Below are positions 34,757-46,190 of a DNA stretch of 64,000 nt, one piece after another. The position numbers and the translations under genes are program-made. How positions within the stretch are numbered: the stretch's first letter is position 1; every line of letters starts with the position of its first letter. Origin of the DNA: Panopea generosa (lineage: Eukaryota; Mollusca; Bivalvia; Adapedonta; Hiatellidae); NCBI GenBank assembly GCA_029582155.1, contig CM055912.1, positions 1,550,001 to 1,614,000 on the forward strand. Direction: 5' to 3'. The notes beneath the pieces are model-generated. The model saw only the letters and a list, made by a program, of their open reading frames with translations. It was not told the DNA's origin and searched no databases.

Positions 34757-35652
34757 ATCTTAACCCCTAAATTCTTATCTGCAAACAAACCCCTACACTT
34801 AGGGATAATTTATATCAAATATGTACAAATCTGACATACCGGTTCTTAAGAAAACAATTTTACTAATTCCCAATTTGTACCCTTTTGGGGCCCCTCCTGA
34901 CCCCTTAAGACATAGGAACCCAGTCATTTTTACAAATCTTAACCGCCTTTACCTTACAATGCTTTAGTGAAGATATAGGCAAAATTATTTCCATTTAAAA
35001 AAAAATCTGCCACCAAAGAATGCTCATAATGCCCAAAACTGCAGCAACTTACTGTCAGATTCACTAATCTGAACTGGCACCTCAAAAGGAAACTGATGGG
35101 TGAAGTCTGCTTTGCTGCAAACACATGGGATAACACATTTGAACATGGACCTACCAGTAAATGGTATATCAATACTATTTATCTTATTTTACAAAAAGCA
35201 AGCAATAAATGAATGTGGAAAAATCTGTGACAACAAAACTTAGGTGGATTTAATTTGATGCATATTTCTTAAAGTACAGAATACCAAAAGGCTTACGAAT
35301 CAACAAGAAATTATACAACAGCAAGCGGATTACAAAACCTGAGTAACTTGAACATGAGCACCATCTTTTGAGAGAAGCACACGTTTGCACATGGCTCTGC
35401 ATGAATTTGTACAAGGGCCGAAAAGTAAATTAAGTGCCACACCAGTCTTTACAGAAACACAGATAACTACAATGACAAATAACACAAAAAGAATATAAAT
35501 TTTGTTCTGTCTAGGGTATAGCTTGACTATAGCCAAAACAGAATTTTTGGTTAGGTTAGAAATTAGTATTTATGAACATATAAAGAACTACTGGTTGGTG
35601 CATGTCCATGAATTACCTACATAAATAATAACCTATAGTATAATATAAATAC
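34757..35652. other. Non-genic stretch
   Basis: No gene is seen. The small - strand frames at 34954 and 35330 show no family features. Confidence 0.4.
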
Positions 35653-35920
35653 CTGGGGTAGTTTCACCAACCATTCTTAAGAATATTCTTAGACTTGAAC
35701 TCAAGAATACATTTTGAAAAAAGACAATAAGAGACCATTTATTGTGATCAAAATTTGCAAGCTTGTAGGAAAGCATAATATAAAGTCAAATAAACTCACA
35801 ATTATTCTATCTGTCATGGTAACTTAGATATCCAAGGTTGAAATCTGGAGTTCCAAGTTTAAGTGTAAGAATATTCTCAAGAATAGTTCTCGGTGTTCCT
35901 GGTGAACAAGCTATTACCTA
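35653..35920. mobile_element. MITE with subterminal inverted repeats
   Basis: The left end has 'agtttcaccaa' then 'attcttaagaatattcttag'. The complement of the right end has 'gttcacca' then 'attcttgagaatattcttac', with 'acttgaactc/acttaaactt' following. It is about 265 bp and carries no protein. No clean target-site duplication was identified. Confidence 0.6.
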
Positions 35921-36301
35921 GCCCAGCCGCATAGCAACTAACTTTTAACCAAATGACAACAATCCTCTCCAGCAAAATGACCCATACATTGTCCATTACT
36001 GAAGCAGGTTTTTCGCTGTGGTTGTTATAATTACTTTCCAAGGTCAAGTGATCGATGTTGATGCATAGTCAATTGTTACACTAATGACCGATTTGTTGTG
36101 ACTGTGGCACATCGAGGTCACGCAATTTTGCAATTATCGCAATCTGGTTCGATGCTCAACAGAAGGCAGGTCTCTTGGATTCCGATACCTACATGTATTG
36201 TCCATAACCTTTATTGGTGCAGCAAACTCACAGTTTACACTCTCAGATGCAATTTAGAGTTTTAAGCCGGCTTTACAGCCCATTTCTTAAGAGTTTGTCC
36301 A

Positions 36302-36481
36302 TACAGTCAAGCCTGTGTAAGCAATCACTCTATTTAACAGTCACTTGTCTTAAGCACCCACATTTGTTATTTCCGATTTCTATGCTGTCAGAATAAACTG
36401 ACATGTATTAAGCAACAACATGTCTTAAAATGTCACTTTGCTCCTTCCCTTGACTGGCTGCTTAAGACAGGTTTGACTGTA
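36302..36481. mobile_element. MITE, 180 bp, TA-flanked Tc1/mariner-type ends
   Basis: The left end 'tacagtcaagcctgtgtaag' and the complement of the right end 'tacagtcaaacctgtcttaa' match over about 20 bases with few differences. The outermost TA fits a TA target. It has no coding capacity, so it must have been moved by another element's transposase. Confidence 0.8.
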
Positions 36482-37324
36482 TTTAAATTATTTAAAAATT
36501 AAGTAATTCTTAATTGAATTTAAATGAAGTTAAAACATATTATAGACTTCATTTTAATTATTTAAATTAAGCAGACTACACTTCTGAATAGGAAGTTAAA
36601 ATGATTGCTCTGATACAGGACATTCTGGGACAAAAACAAACATTTTTTTCTTAAGACTTACTCGGATGCAAATGTTGTGTTTTCTAGTTTTTAACACCAT
36701 AGTCTGTCATCATAACAAATTCCAAGTGGCCAACATCAAAACTGTCAAAGTTATTTAGATTTACTTTTTTGATGCTCTCCACTTCTAGGAACCAGATCAG
36801 TGAATTTTTGCCTATATATTTCAACTTAAACTACAATTTTAGAGTTCTGTCACAAATTTAACACATACATGAATAACACACTTTAATCCAGACAGGATGC
36901 CAATTTAGCAGTCACTGAAATCCTCATCATCATCTCGTTTTTCACTATATACATTTGTCCCTTCCCTCTACCCAAACTGTCATGAAAAAGCTGGTGGTCA
37001 GACTTACATTCAAGTTGTCTCTGTAATCCTACACTCTGACAAAATATGCCTGAAAAATACAAAAATATCCTTTGCATTTATAGTGAATAAAGCCTTTAAC
37101 TTTAACATGGGGTGAATAATATTGGAAGAGTTACAGCCAATATACACAAAAATGAAATGCCAAGTTTATATTTTAATCACACTATTTTACAAGAGAAATC
37201 CTTCAATAGAAATTTGGCATTTTGTTGGTAATCTCAGTAAAATAATTTTTCTTTATTTTCTCACCTGTCATTATAAGATTTAAACACCTAAGTTTTCATA
37301 TTGTCCTAGCATATCAGTATGCGC
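36482..37324. other. Non-genic AT-rich stretch
   Basis: No gene or repeat is recognised. Confidence 0.4.
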
Positions 37325-38010
37325 TGAGCATATGGCCCAGTGGTAGAGTGTTGTATTCAGGATCAGAGGGTCATGAGTTTGATCCTCCACCACAGACATA
37401 AGTAGTATCCACACATGGACCAGTAGTAGAGCATTGTATTCAGGATCAGAGGGTCATGGGTTTGATCATCCACCACAGCCATGAGTAGTGTCCACACATG
37501 GCCCAGTGGTAGAGCATTGTATTCAGGATCAGAGGGTCATGGGTTTGATCCTCCACCACAGCCATGAGTAGTGTCCACACATGGACCAGTGGTACAGCAT
37601 TGTATTCAGGATCAGGGGGTATTGAGTTTGATCCTCCACCACAGACATGAGTAGTGTCCACATATGGACCAGTGGTACAGCATTGTATTCAGGATCAGAG
37701 GGTCATAGGTTTGATCCTTCACCACAGACATGAGTAGTGTCCACACATGGACCAGTGGTAGAGCGTTGCATTCAGGATCAGAGGGTCATAGGTTTGATCC
37801 TTCACCACAGACATGAGTAATGTCCACACATGGCCCAGTGGCAGAGCATTGTATTCAGGATCAGAGGATCATGGGTTTGATCCTCCACCACAGACATGAG
37901 TAGTGTCCACACATGTTTAGTACTGGTTCTATCGTGAAAGATTCATGCATGATTAGTTATAAGTTACAAGATTTTTTTTCACAACATATATAAAATAAAT
38001 AGGTTCAAAA
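37325..38010 (+). repeat. SINE S2 with its tRNA-like head amplified to seven 83-bp copies
   Basis: Units begin at 37332, 37415, 37498, 37581, 37664, 37747 and 37830, each exactly 83 bp. Each has an A box ('tggcccagtggtagagc'-like) and a B box ('gggtttgatcc'). The last unit is followed by the normal S2 body: 'tagtactggttct', 'catgattag', 'aagttacaag', 'tttcacaa' and 'aaaataaataggtt'. This is the same order as in the single-headed copy at 55484-55692. The unit ends at 'gtgtcc', just where the single-headed copy continues into 'ttgagcaagaca'. So this is one SINE whose promoter-bearing head was tandemly expanded. Confidence 0.85.
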
Positions 38011-38079
38011 AAGCCTTTTATTATATGTATGTTATGAATTAACTATAAAGAAGAAAAATTAAAAGCTAGAAAGTGTTGT

Positions 38080-38275
38080 AACTTTGGTTTCTTCATTTTA
38101 TATCAAATAAGTAACAAGTTAAAACTAATCAAATCATGTTTGAAGCTTGAAATTTCTTCCTGGGAAGAACCAATTCTTAGCATACATGTGAATATTTGTG
38201 TCTTGCTCACAAACACAACATCAAGTGTGGCAGGGTCTTGAAATTCGATAATCCATAATTCCGATCACAAGCTCC
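38080..38275 (-). repeat. SINE S2, diverged copy
   Basis: Read on the - strand: a decayed head, then 'gtgagcaagacac', 'tggttcttcccaggaagaa', 'catgatttg' and 'aacttgtta', the S2 body order. It lies tail to tail with the seven-headed S2 copy about 70 bp away. Confidence 0.65.
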
Positions 38276-39247
38276 ATTTTTTTTAAACATAATACTGATT
38301 TCTATTATTAGTGAAACACATTGACATTTAACTTTAAAAACAGGTTTTATTTTGCCCAATATTATATTGTGATTAATTAAGTGAATTAATACTGGCTGAT
38401 TATTGGTCAAAGGATTGTCAAATCGGCCCAACACCATAGGCCAATATAACTGTCCGAGGCCCAATAGCTCAGTTAATATGAAATCACTTAGTGACAATTT
38501 AATTAAATAATGTAAGTTAATGAAATAAAGTAGGCTAGAAAAGCATCTTAGTTTTGATAGATATGAGATGTATAGAACTGTTTTTATGTGTAAGGCAGAA
38601 TACTATATAACGTCTTTCTGTGTATTTTTATATTTAAAATATATAACAGTATTGTCAACAGTATCAACCTCCACATTACAATGCCTTATCATCACAAGCT
38701 AATTTAATGTACGACTGTTGATTCAAACAACCAGAAGTAATTATCCTTGTCGAGTTCTGGTTCATATTGACCATGTTATTTGTATCAGCTGAGTAGGATT
38801 TGTAATGACCAAGTTTGATTCGTATTGACATAGTTTGTGTCCTATTTTTCCTCTATAACAAGACCAGTACAATAAAGTTAATTAATATAATTAAGTATAT
38901 ACTTTAAATGAGGTTAGTCTCGGTACAAATACATGGCAATGATTAACTAATAACCAATTAGACAGCAGACAAGAAAACACTTTAATAGCCAAGTTAATAG
39001 GGTCAATTTTTATTAAAATCGTATGTCAACCAATAATTGTCTGATTGGTCAAATCAAATTTGAATAATTTCACTTAATACAACCATTAATGCTTATCCCA
39101 CAAAAACCACATTTATCCATTTGCTTAAAAATATTATGCCTAAAATATTACAGTAGTAGATTAACTAGCCACAATACGGTTAACATGTTAACACTGGTTA
39201 AAATCAAGGTTATTAGTTCCAGATATTTAGATTATTTAGAAGATAAA
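38276..39247. other. Non-genic AT-rich stretch
   Basis: No gene or repeat is recognised. Confidence 0.4.
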
Positions 39248-39345
39248 TCTAGCACTGATTGGCCTGGTAGTATAATGTGATTGGGTGGGGTATCATATCA
39301 TGTATCTGCAGTGTATTACTCCAGTGTTGCAGCGCTTACAATATT
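39248..39345 (+). repeat. SINE S1, internal fragment
   Basis: 'ggcctggtagtataatgtga', 'gggtggggtatcat' and 'ctccagtgttgcagcgctta' match the middle of S1. Both ends are missing. Confidence 0.65.
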
Positions 39346-39431
39346 ACCACAAGAATTCATCATCATGAATCGATGGTAATTACCTTACAATACAATAATT
39401 TCAACTACGATTTGACCATGAGCAGTCCTCC

Positions 39432-39515
39432 ATGACGAGTGGTCTAAGGCACTGTGTTAAAGCAACTAATCAATCAGTAGTAAGAACATGGATTGGAGTC
39501 TCGCTCGGTCAAAAA
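39432..39515 (+). repeat. Possible tRNA-Leu/Ser-like relic
   Basis: 'cgagtggtctaaggcactgt' fits the D arm of class II tRNAs, followed by a long arm and a weak B box ('ggattggagtctcgc'). No complete fold is possible. Confidence 0.3.
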
Positions 39516-39722
39516 ACTTTATGTGAGACAGTTTGGCAGTCACTTCCGAAAGAACAGTGGTTCTCTTTCTTCATCAGTAAAACTGGACTTGTTATATATA
39601 ACCTGAAATTTGTTGAAAATGATGTAGGACCCCATTCAGTTTTATTGTTTGTAAAATTAATACTGACAGTGTATGTGTATTATACTTACTGTCAATGTTC
39701 TCTTTATTTTGCCCATGCTGAT

Positions 39723-39830
39723 ACTGAAACAATACAACACAGTGTCCTCTCCCACACAGTAGATCCACTACCCACGGGTCGCTACTGAAACAAAACAACA
39801 CAGTGTCCTCTCCCACACAGTACACTATCC
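39723..39830. repeat. 61-bp tandem duplication
   Basis: 'actgaaacaa-acaacacagt' plus 'gtcctctcccacacagta' occur at 39723 and 39784, 61 bp apart. Confidence 0.85.
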
Positions 39831-40972
39831 CCGGGGTGATATTGTGACAAAGTCTCCACTCTCTCTTTTACCACTGGAGAAACTTCTTATGATCTGGAAA
39901 ACACAAAACTTTATAAATGTTTGGCCGATAACCAACGCCTTCCATAAGCAATGGACTTAGATAAACATCTTGAATAAGTAGATTTGAGGGATTTGGGGAA
40001 AAAATTAAACTGCGGTTGCTTATCTGAGTGATGCATTCTTAAAAAAATACATGAGAAAATAGTTTTCCATCCATTCAATGATTAAACATACAATGTATTA
40101 CATTCAATATGAAATGTTTGTTTATACAAATCACTATTTCCTGCAAAAATAGACTGACAAAATATTTTATTCGAGTACAGAGACTAACGTGGTATATTCT
40201 CTGGTTTCAATGACATCCTGTAGAATTACATTCATCTTCCACTGTCCCTGTGGCACAGAACTGGCAAAGTCTCTGATTAGGACTTCAGCCTACGTAGCAG
40301 TCGGTTACAATTCTCAAATTGTGTCAGAATTGATTGTTCACTTTTAATAAGCAACATGTTCACATATGGTTCACACATGAAATTGTTTAAATAAAACGCA
40401 TATTCTTAATCTCGGCATATCCCAAATCATACAAGGCCATATTATATGAAAAATAGTTTCTAAAAGTAGTATGTAAAGAAGCCATGTTTACATGTTATTG
40501 TTAAAATTATCAAGTATAATATACTTAAAACTACTTGACCAGTTATTTTCACATATCTGCACAGTGGTTGGCGCTATATTTTTGTCCCTGGGGTTGAGAT
40601 CCACAGTTCAAAATTGATTACCCACAATTAAAAAATAGCCCCTATGAACACTTCGACCCCACAAATAAATAATTCATGTTTTTCACTGACCCCGACCATG
40701 TATCAATTGGCATTTTCTACGGACCCCAGCACCTATACATTTACATTTAAAGCGGACCCAACCACCCATTAATGAATAATTTGGGTGCCGCCCGCGGGTA
40801 CCCTATGTTTAATTCTGGAACTACCCTTAGTCAATAGTAATTATAATCTGAAAAGAAAATTAGTTTCTCTGTCATACAAGTGTGAGGAACTATATAAAAT
40901 AAACAAAAACATTGAAATTCTGCATAAATCTCTGTACTTATTTTACAGATTTCTTTTTATACTTTAAATATA
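39831..40972. other. Non-genic stretch
   Basis: No gene is seen. 40590-40800 is unusually C-rich on the + strand, with recurring 'gacccc'-type words but no regular period. Confidence 0.35.
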
Positions 40973-41285
40973 ATGTATACTTTACTATTTTATTTATTGT
41001 CATTATGTCCACTCATCACATATAAATATAATGCATATTGTACTATTTATTTATTGTTCTTATGTCCACTCATCACATGTAAATATGATGTAAATTTTAG
41101 TTTTTATTTATTGTTCTTATGTCCACTCATCACATGTAAATATAATGTATATTGTACTATTTATTTATTGTTCTTATGTCCACTCATCTCATGTAAATAT
41201 AATGTATATTGTCCACTCATCACATGTAAATATAATGTATATTGTACTATTTATTTATTTTCTTATGTCCACTCATCACATAATC
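40973..41285. repeat. 57-bp minisatellite, about 5.5 copies
   Basis: Units contain 'tatgtccactcatcacatgt' then 'aaatataatgtatattgtac'. Starts are spaced about 57 bp, and one unit (about 41201) is internally shortened. The 112-codon + frame through it is a by-product of a period divisible by three. Confidence 0.9.
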
Positions 41286-42104
41286 ATATTCTGTTATATA
41301 AGGCACTATAGAAACTGGGACAATATTATTCCACCATAAAAGGCCAAAGAAAAAGGAAAACATGCTATGTTCAAGAAAACTTCATACCTTATAATAAAGG
41401 CCTTGTCAAATTATCATCATCCGACAGTAGTTACAGCAGTGGCAGTAACAGCATAGCATCTAAAACGTTGATAAAGCAGTCTAGTTCTTCACTCTGCAGT
41501 CAGACGTCTGCAATACCAGTCAAGAAGCTGATGTATTACTCTTACATCACCAGCCTGCAACAAAACACAGAACATTGATTGAGAGGTAGAACATGATGGC
41601 AATCAAATCATACACAATGACAAAACGATGGAGGCATTTAACGACTGCAACCTGTCCAAAACCTCATTTTGTCATCCGAATACGTAGACTTTTGTGGCAT
41701 AGTGAAATAAAATCTTGTCATTGGTGATATGCGGATTAAGGTCATAGGCCCCAGCTCCATGCTGTTGTTTTACAAACACATGACAAGCCTGTGCACTAAA
41801 TATGGGCTCCATCTTCGCCAATTTTGTCCAAGCAATCAACATGTTCAATAATCATTCTTTGTTAGACCACTGGTCCAAAGAACACATACATCATTCTCAG
41901 CTTCAACACTTTGTTACTCTATGTTTCTTATATAATGTATAACTTGTAAAGCTTTTCCATTTTGTCGAGTCTGAGAAATAATCTCTAAGCAAAAATAAGC
42001 CTCCAAACTGCACTCATGGCCCAAGAAAGAACATAAACCTTACTGCTTATTCACAACTTAAACAGCTTTCTCCATAAAGAAGCTGTCCCACCATTAATTT
42101 CACA
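41286..42104. other. Non-genic stretch
   Basis: No gene or repeat is recognised. Confidence 0.4.
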
Positions 42105-42119
42105 CAGACTGGAATATTA

Positions 42120-42622
42120 GCACTATAGACTGTCACACTTACAGTTGTACTCCAAACTCCATGAGAATTTCCAGAACCCATGTTCAATTCAAGCACAACA
42201 CAAAAACATTAGAACATGGGCATCAACTGCTTCCAATTTCACTAATTTTCTCAAAGTGAAAGTAGGTGTCACTATTTCACATTCATAACTTTAACATACC
42301 TAGACGGCGAACAAAACTAGCAAAATACATTTGTATACGGTAGTCAGTTTCATGAACAATGAGTGTGCTCTGGTAAAATACAAAATACCTGAAGCAATAT
42401 AAAACAGTATTGACATATATATATATACATGTCTAAATCTAAGTTCTAGAATCCTGTTATATATTGAATGTATATGTTTTAAATGTGTGTTGTCTAATTG
42501 TGAAGCCCAATAAAATATTTTATAATTTTTACGCTATATAAATGTCATGTATTTGTATTTGTATACAGGAATCAAATCAGCCAAATTATGCAAAAAATCT
42601 TGCTGTCCAAGAAATAATCCCT
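42120..42622 (+). repeat. Dispersed repeat interrupted by an insertion
   Basis: 42120-42275 ('agactgtcacacttacagtt', 'ccaatttcac', 'ctcaaagtgaaagtag') and 42570-42613 ('tcaaatcagccaaattat', then 'aaataatcc') are co-linear with the reverse complement of 58575-58795, which is uninterrupted. The roughly 290 bp between them ends in 'aataaaatatt' and a 'tatttgtatttgtata' tail, like a non-LTR element 3' end. The layout is a nested insertion. Confidence 0.6.
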
Positions 42623-43245
42623 TCGAAAATAAGAACTAAGGGAGAGCACTCACCTGTCCTTGCATATTAAGGATGACAATAGTGTTACCCCTGTTACAGA
42701 CGACAAACTTATTGGTTTTTCTGAGTAGGAGTGTTTACTGTTGACAGTGTTACCATCAGAGCTTGCATTGCACTGAAATGAAAACAATTTCACAACATTA
42801 TTGTTTTTCCTTTGAGATTCAACAAGAATGTCCTATAATGTATTATAACTTACTGTCGAGGAACATTCAATGTCTAGTTTGCAAAACATTTAATCATATT
42901 TTTTACATTGAAAAATAAGAAGAAAAAATACAGTAGCTATTTCAGATACTGAAACAACTTTGCGTCATGACTTTTCACATTTTTTTCAGTTTGTTTATTT
43001 AGAATTTCAAGTCAGATTTTTTTCTAAATTGTTTGGCTTTGTTAAATATCGTTTTTGATATACAGTTATACTGACTTTTCTTTATGTTGCGTTGGCGGCA
43101 AAATATATGTAAACCCAAAAGAATACAAGATATATTTGAGTGAAACAGTTTATGTTACGTGGTGTTTGTACAACCGATAAGGGTGGAGCTTATGTATCTG
43201 GGTTATGTTTATGACAATGATTGACATTCAGAAGCTATGCCTTGC
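42623..43245. other. Non-genic stretch
   Basis: Nothing supported. Confidence 0.4.
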
Positions 43246-43505
43246 AGCAGTTACACATATTAGGTTTAAAACTGAAGTAATTTGGTATATCAACAGTATT
43301 GGCCTGTCAGTAAAATATGGCTTATCAACAGTAATTAGGCCTGGCAGCAGTATTAAGCAAATTAACAATATTTGGTCAAGCACTAGAATATATTGTTTCA
43401 ACAGTATTTGACTGATTAATAGCATTTGGCCAGACAGTGTAATCTGACCATGCGGCAGTAGTTAACTCAGCAGCAATAATAGGCCTAGTAGTAGCAGTAA
43501 CCTTA
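43246..43505. repeat. Degenerate short tandem repeat
   Basis: 'atcaacagtatt', 'atcaacagtaatt', 'ggcagcagtatt' and 'caacagtatttg' recur at roughly 25-40 bp intervals, alternating with 'ggcctg'-type words. An old, irregular minisatellite. Confidence 0.45.
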
Positions 43506-45880
43506 TAATACTATAATGTCCATCTTGTGTAAATACAGGGTCGTTAACAAATGAAGAATGACCTGTAAATTCTTCCCCGATTTAAGACCATGGGCCCTGA
43601 AACAGACAGCTCTAAAATTCAGCCAAAACTACTTTTCAACCTCTATACATTGTTCGTATTCATGTTCATTCTATATACTAAATATTAACAATAACTCATC
43701 TATTATCTGGTTCATGTTTCAGCAACATATTTCAGTATGTTCTTAATTACTTAAATACTTAAATCAAAGAAAAGCATCTAGGTGATCATGATTTCAGACT
43801 GGCTCTAGAGACTTCATTTGGTTACATTGATCTATGTTAAATGTTTTGCTGCTGTGTGCAGTTATTTTTTTGCGGCGATAAACATGCAGGTGTTTTTTTT
43901 ATTTAACTTTTGTTTTAGTACTGACTGGTACATGATCAATATTTTATGAATATATCTCATACACATCTTGCTGAATAAATCAATACAATATTTAGCAGTT
44001 TGGCTCTTTTAACATGTTCAAAGAATATCAAGGAACATGGAGAATCCCGACCTACATAAAACAAGAAACTGAGAAATTTCTTGACCAAGAAACCATAAAT
44101 AAAAACTTATGATGTGGTTATGACAACCAGAAATGTGTCCGCAGGATATCGATGCCTCTGCTATAAAGTTTAATTCCATAAGCAAAGTATATTTGCTGCA
44201 ACCTTCACCTTCAACTGCTACAGCCTGCATTTAAAGTGAAACTATGGTCCATTGACCTTTGACTCACAGTGACCTTGCCTTGTCATGTTGGAAATTAATG
44301 TATGTAACATATTGTCTTTATGTGCTAAATATTAATTATGTTGAGATGATGCGATTTACTTTAGTAAATATACCATCTTTAGTGTTCACCAGTGGTGTAG
44401 CCATGAGTACGTTTGCCATATGACTGAAATTCAACTCCAAAAGAAACTTTAGTTTTTTTTTCTAAATATCTGTTACATTGCATATCCAATGTGATTAAAA
44501 AATATATTTATACTGAATTATCAACTGTGTATCCATTGCCACCATTTAAATGGGATTGTGTGTCCGTGCACCCACTCAATGCATGATTATTGTGAAACAT
44601 ACGATTCGCCCGCGCTCGATCCATAATGAATCCATAAAAAATGTTGCACTCATGGTGACATGTTCAGTATACAAAAAAATCAAAAGATAAGTTAACCTGC
44701 AACAACTTACAGATGGGTAGGCTGAGTGAAAATGCATGCAATACAATGCGTATAATACACAACAGCCCATGGTGGTCACACGCAATATTGACTGTGAAAA
44801 TGCAGTTATTAGGTAGTCACCTTTAAGATCAAATAAATACAAAAGCTATACAAATGAACTAGTTATGTTTATGAAAAGTTTCGACATTTTATTAAAAATG
44901 AAATGATCTTATGTGTTAAAACTAATTTATTTCCTTTTATCAATCTCTGACATACAAGTGAAATAAAAAGTGTAAGGTTTCTTTTGGAGTTTAGTATGTA
45001 TATATGTTCTAGCTCTAATAGGAGGAAATTAAAGAATATGAATTAAATTGAGTTCATATATATTCACACAAATCAGCACAGTAAGCCGCTGAATATGGTA
45101 AAAAGTGTTAAGCAGCAAATGCGGTACATTAAACAGCTTCTCCATTTAGGTGGATATATGACATTCAATGCAAACATGTTCCGATGTAGTGTTCTTGTTG
45201 TTGTCAAGTGTTTGGTGAATGGTTAAACTACATTTAAATACAAATATTTTGCCAGGTTAACATTTTCTCTGAGTTCCGTATGTTGTTTAGAGAGGTGTCC
45301 TCGGTACTTCAACAGTTGATTGTATACTTAATTGCATAATGTGTAAAACAGTCTATTATTATACACGTTTTGTTTTTACATGAACAGTTGCGCCGCACAA
45401 ACTTTTCAATTACATGTATATACCACAGTGTTAACACATGTAAAGCGATGATCTTGATGTTCAGGAGTGCTTTATTCCTTCAAAACCAACCTTTGCATTG
45501 CTATTGTGTACATGTGCTGTTTACACTGCTTCATTCTTTCGTTGAAAAAGTATACTTTAACACTTATGACTTTTGATCACTTCTAAAATGTTTTGTCTGG
45601 TGCTGATGTTTCAAAAATCTCGTTCACCCGCCTGTATTTAAAATTACAAGAGAAGTTAATTTGCAGATGTCACTGCTCATTACACTATTATACAAAACTT
45701 GCTTCGAGAAGAGTTCATGAAATAATATTTATACAACAGTTCAATAGTGTATCAATGTAGTCATTTTAAGTAAAACTATATAGTTGGAATAATACATCTA
45801 AATTTTTAGTGCAAAGAAAATAACGAAATAACGAAAATGACATTGGCATTAACTCGATGTTTTCATTCACTTTACTTGAA
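43506..45880. other. Non-genic stretch
   Basis: No gene is recognised. Small frames show no splice or family support. Confidence 0.4.
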
Positions 45881-46190
45881 GACCGCGGCGTGGTCTAGTG
45901 GAAGAGCGTCCGCCTCGCATGCGGAAGGTCATGGGTTCAATCCCCGGCTAGGTCATACCAAAGACTTTAAAAATGGTACTAGAAGCTTCCTCGCTTGATG
46001 CTCAGCATTTAGAGGAGAGTTCTAGGTCTGGTTGGCCAGGTGTCAGTATAATGTGACTGGGTGGGGTATCGTAACATGTGTCTACGGCACAATACTCGAG
46101 TGTGACAGTGCTTAAAATACTGTCTCAAGTAGACACCGTCGCGATATAATTGAAAAATTGTTGTATGCGTCACTAAACACCATACAACAA
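45881..46190 (+). repeat. SINE S1, full length, second copy
   Basis: Co-linear with 28549-28860, including the Ala(CGC)-like anticodon hairpin, both promoter boxes and the 'cactaaacaccatacaacaa' tail. Differences are single bases, many at CpG-type positions. Confidence 0.85.

Noticed and set aside
37332..37912. Cluster of seven functional tRNA genes
   Set aside because: The anticodon and acceptor stems do not pair, the copies share SINE-specific sequence, and the array continues into a SINE body.
39432..39788. 118-codon + frame
   Set aside because: It crosses a tRNA-like relic and a 61-bp tandem duplication, with no domain or splice support.
40973..41311. 112-codon + frame with repeated 'LLFLCPLIT' peptides
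   Set aside because: It is explained by a 57-bp minisatellite whose period is divisible by three.
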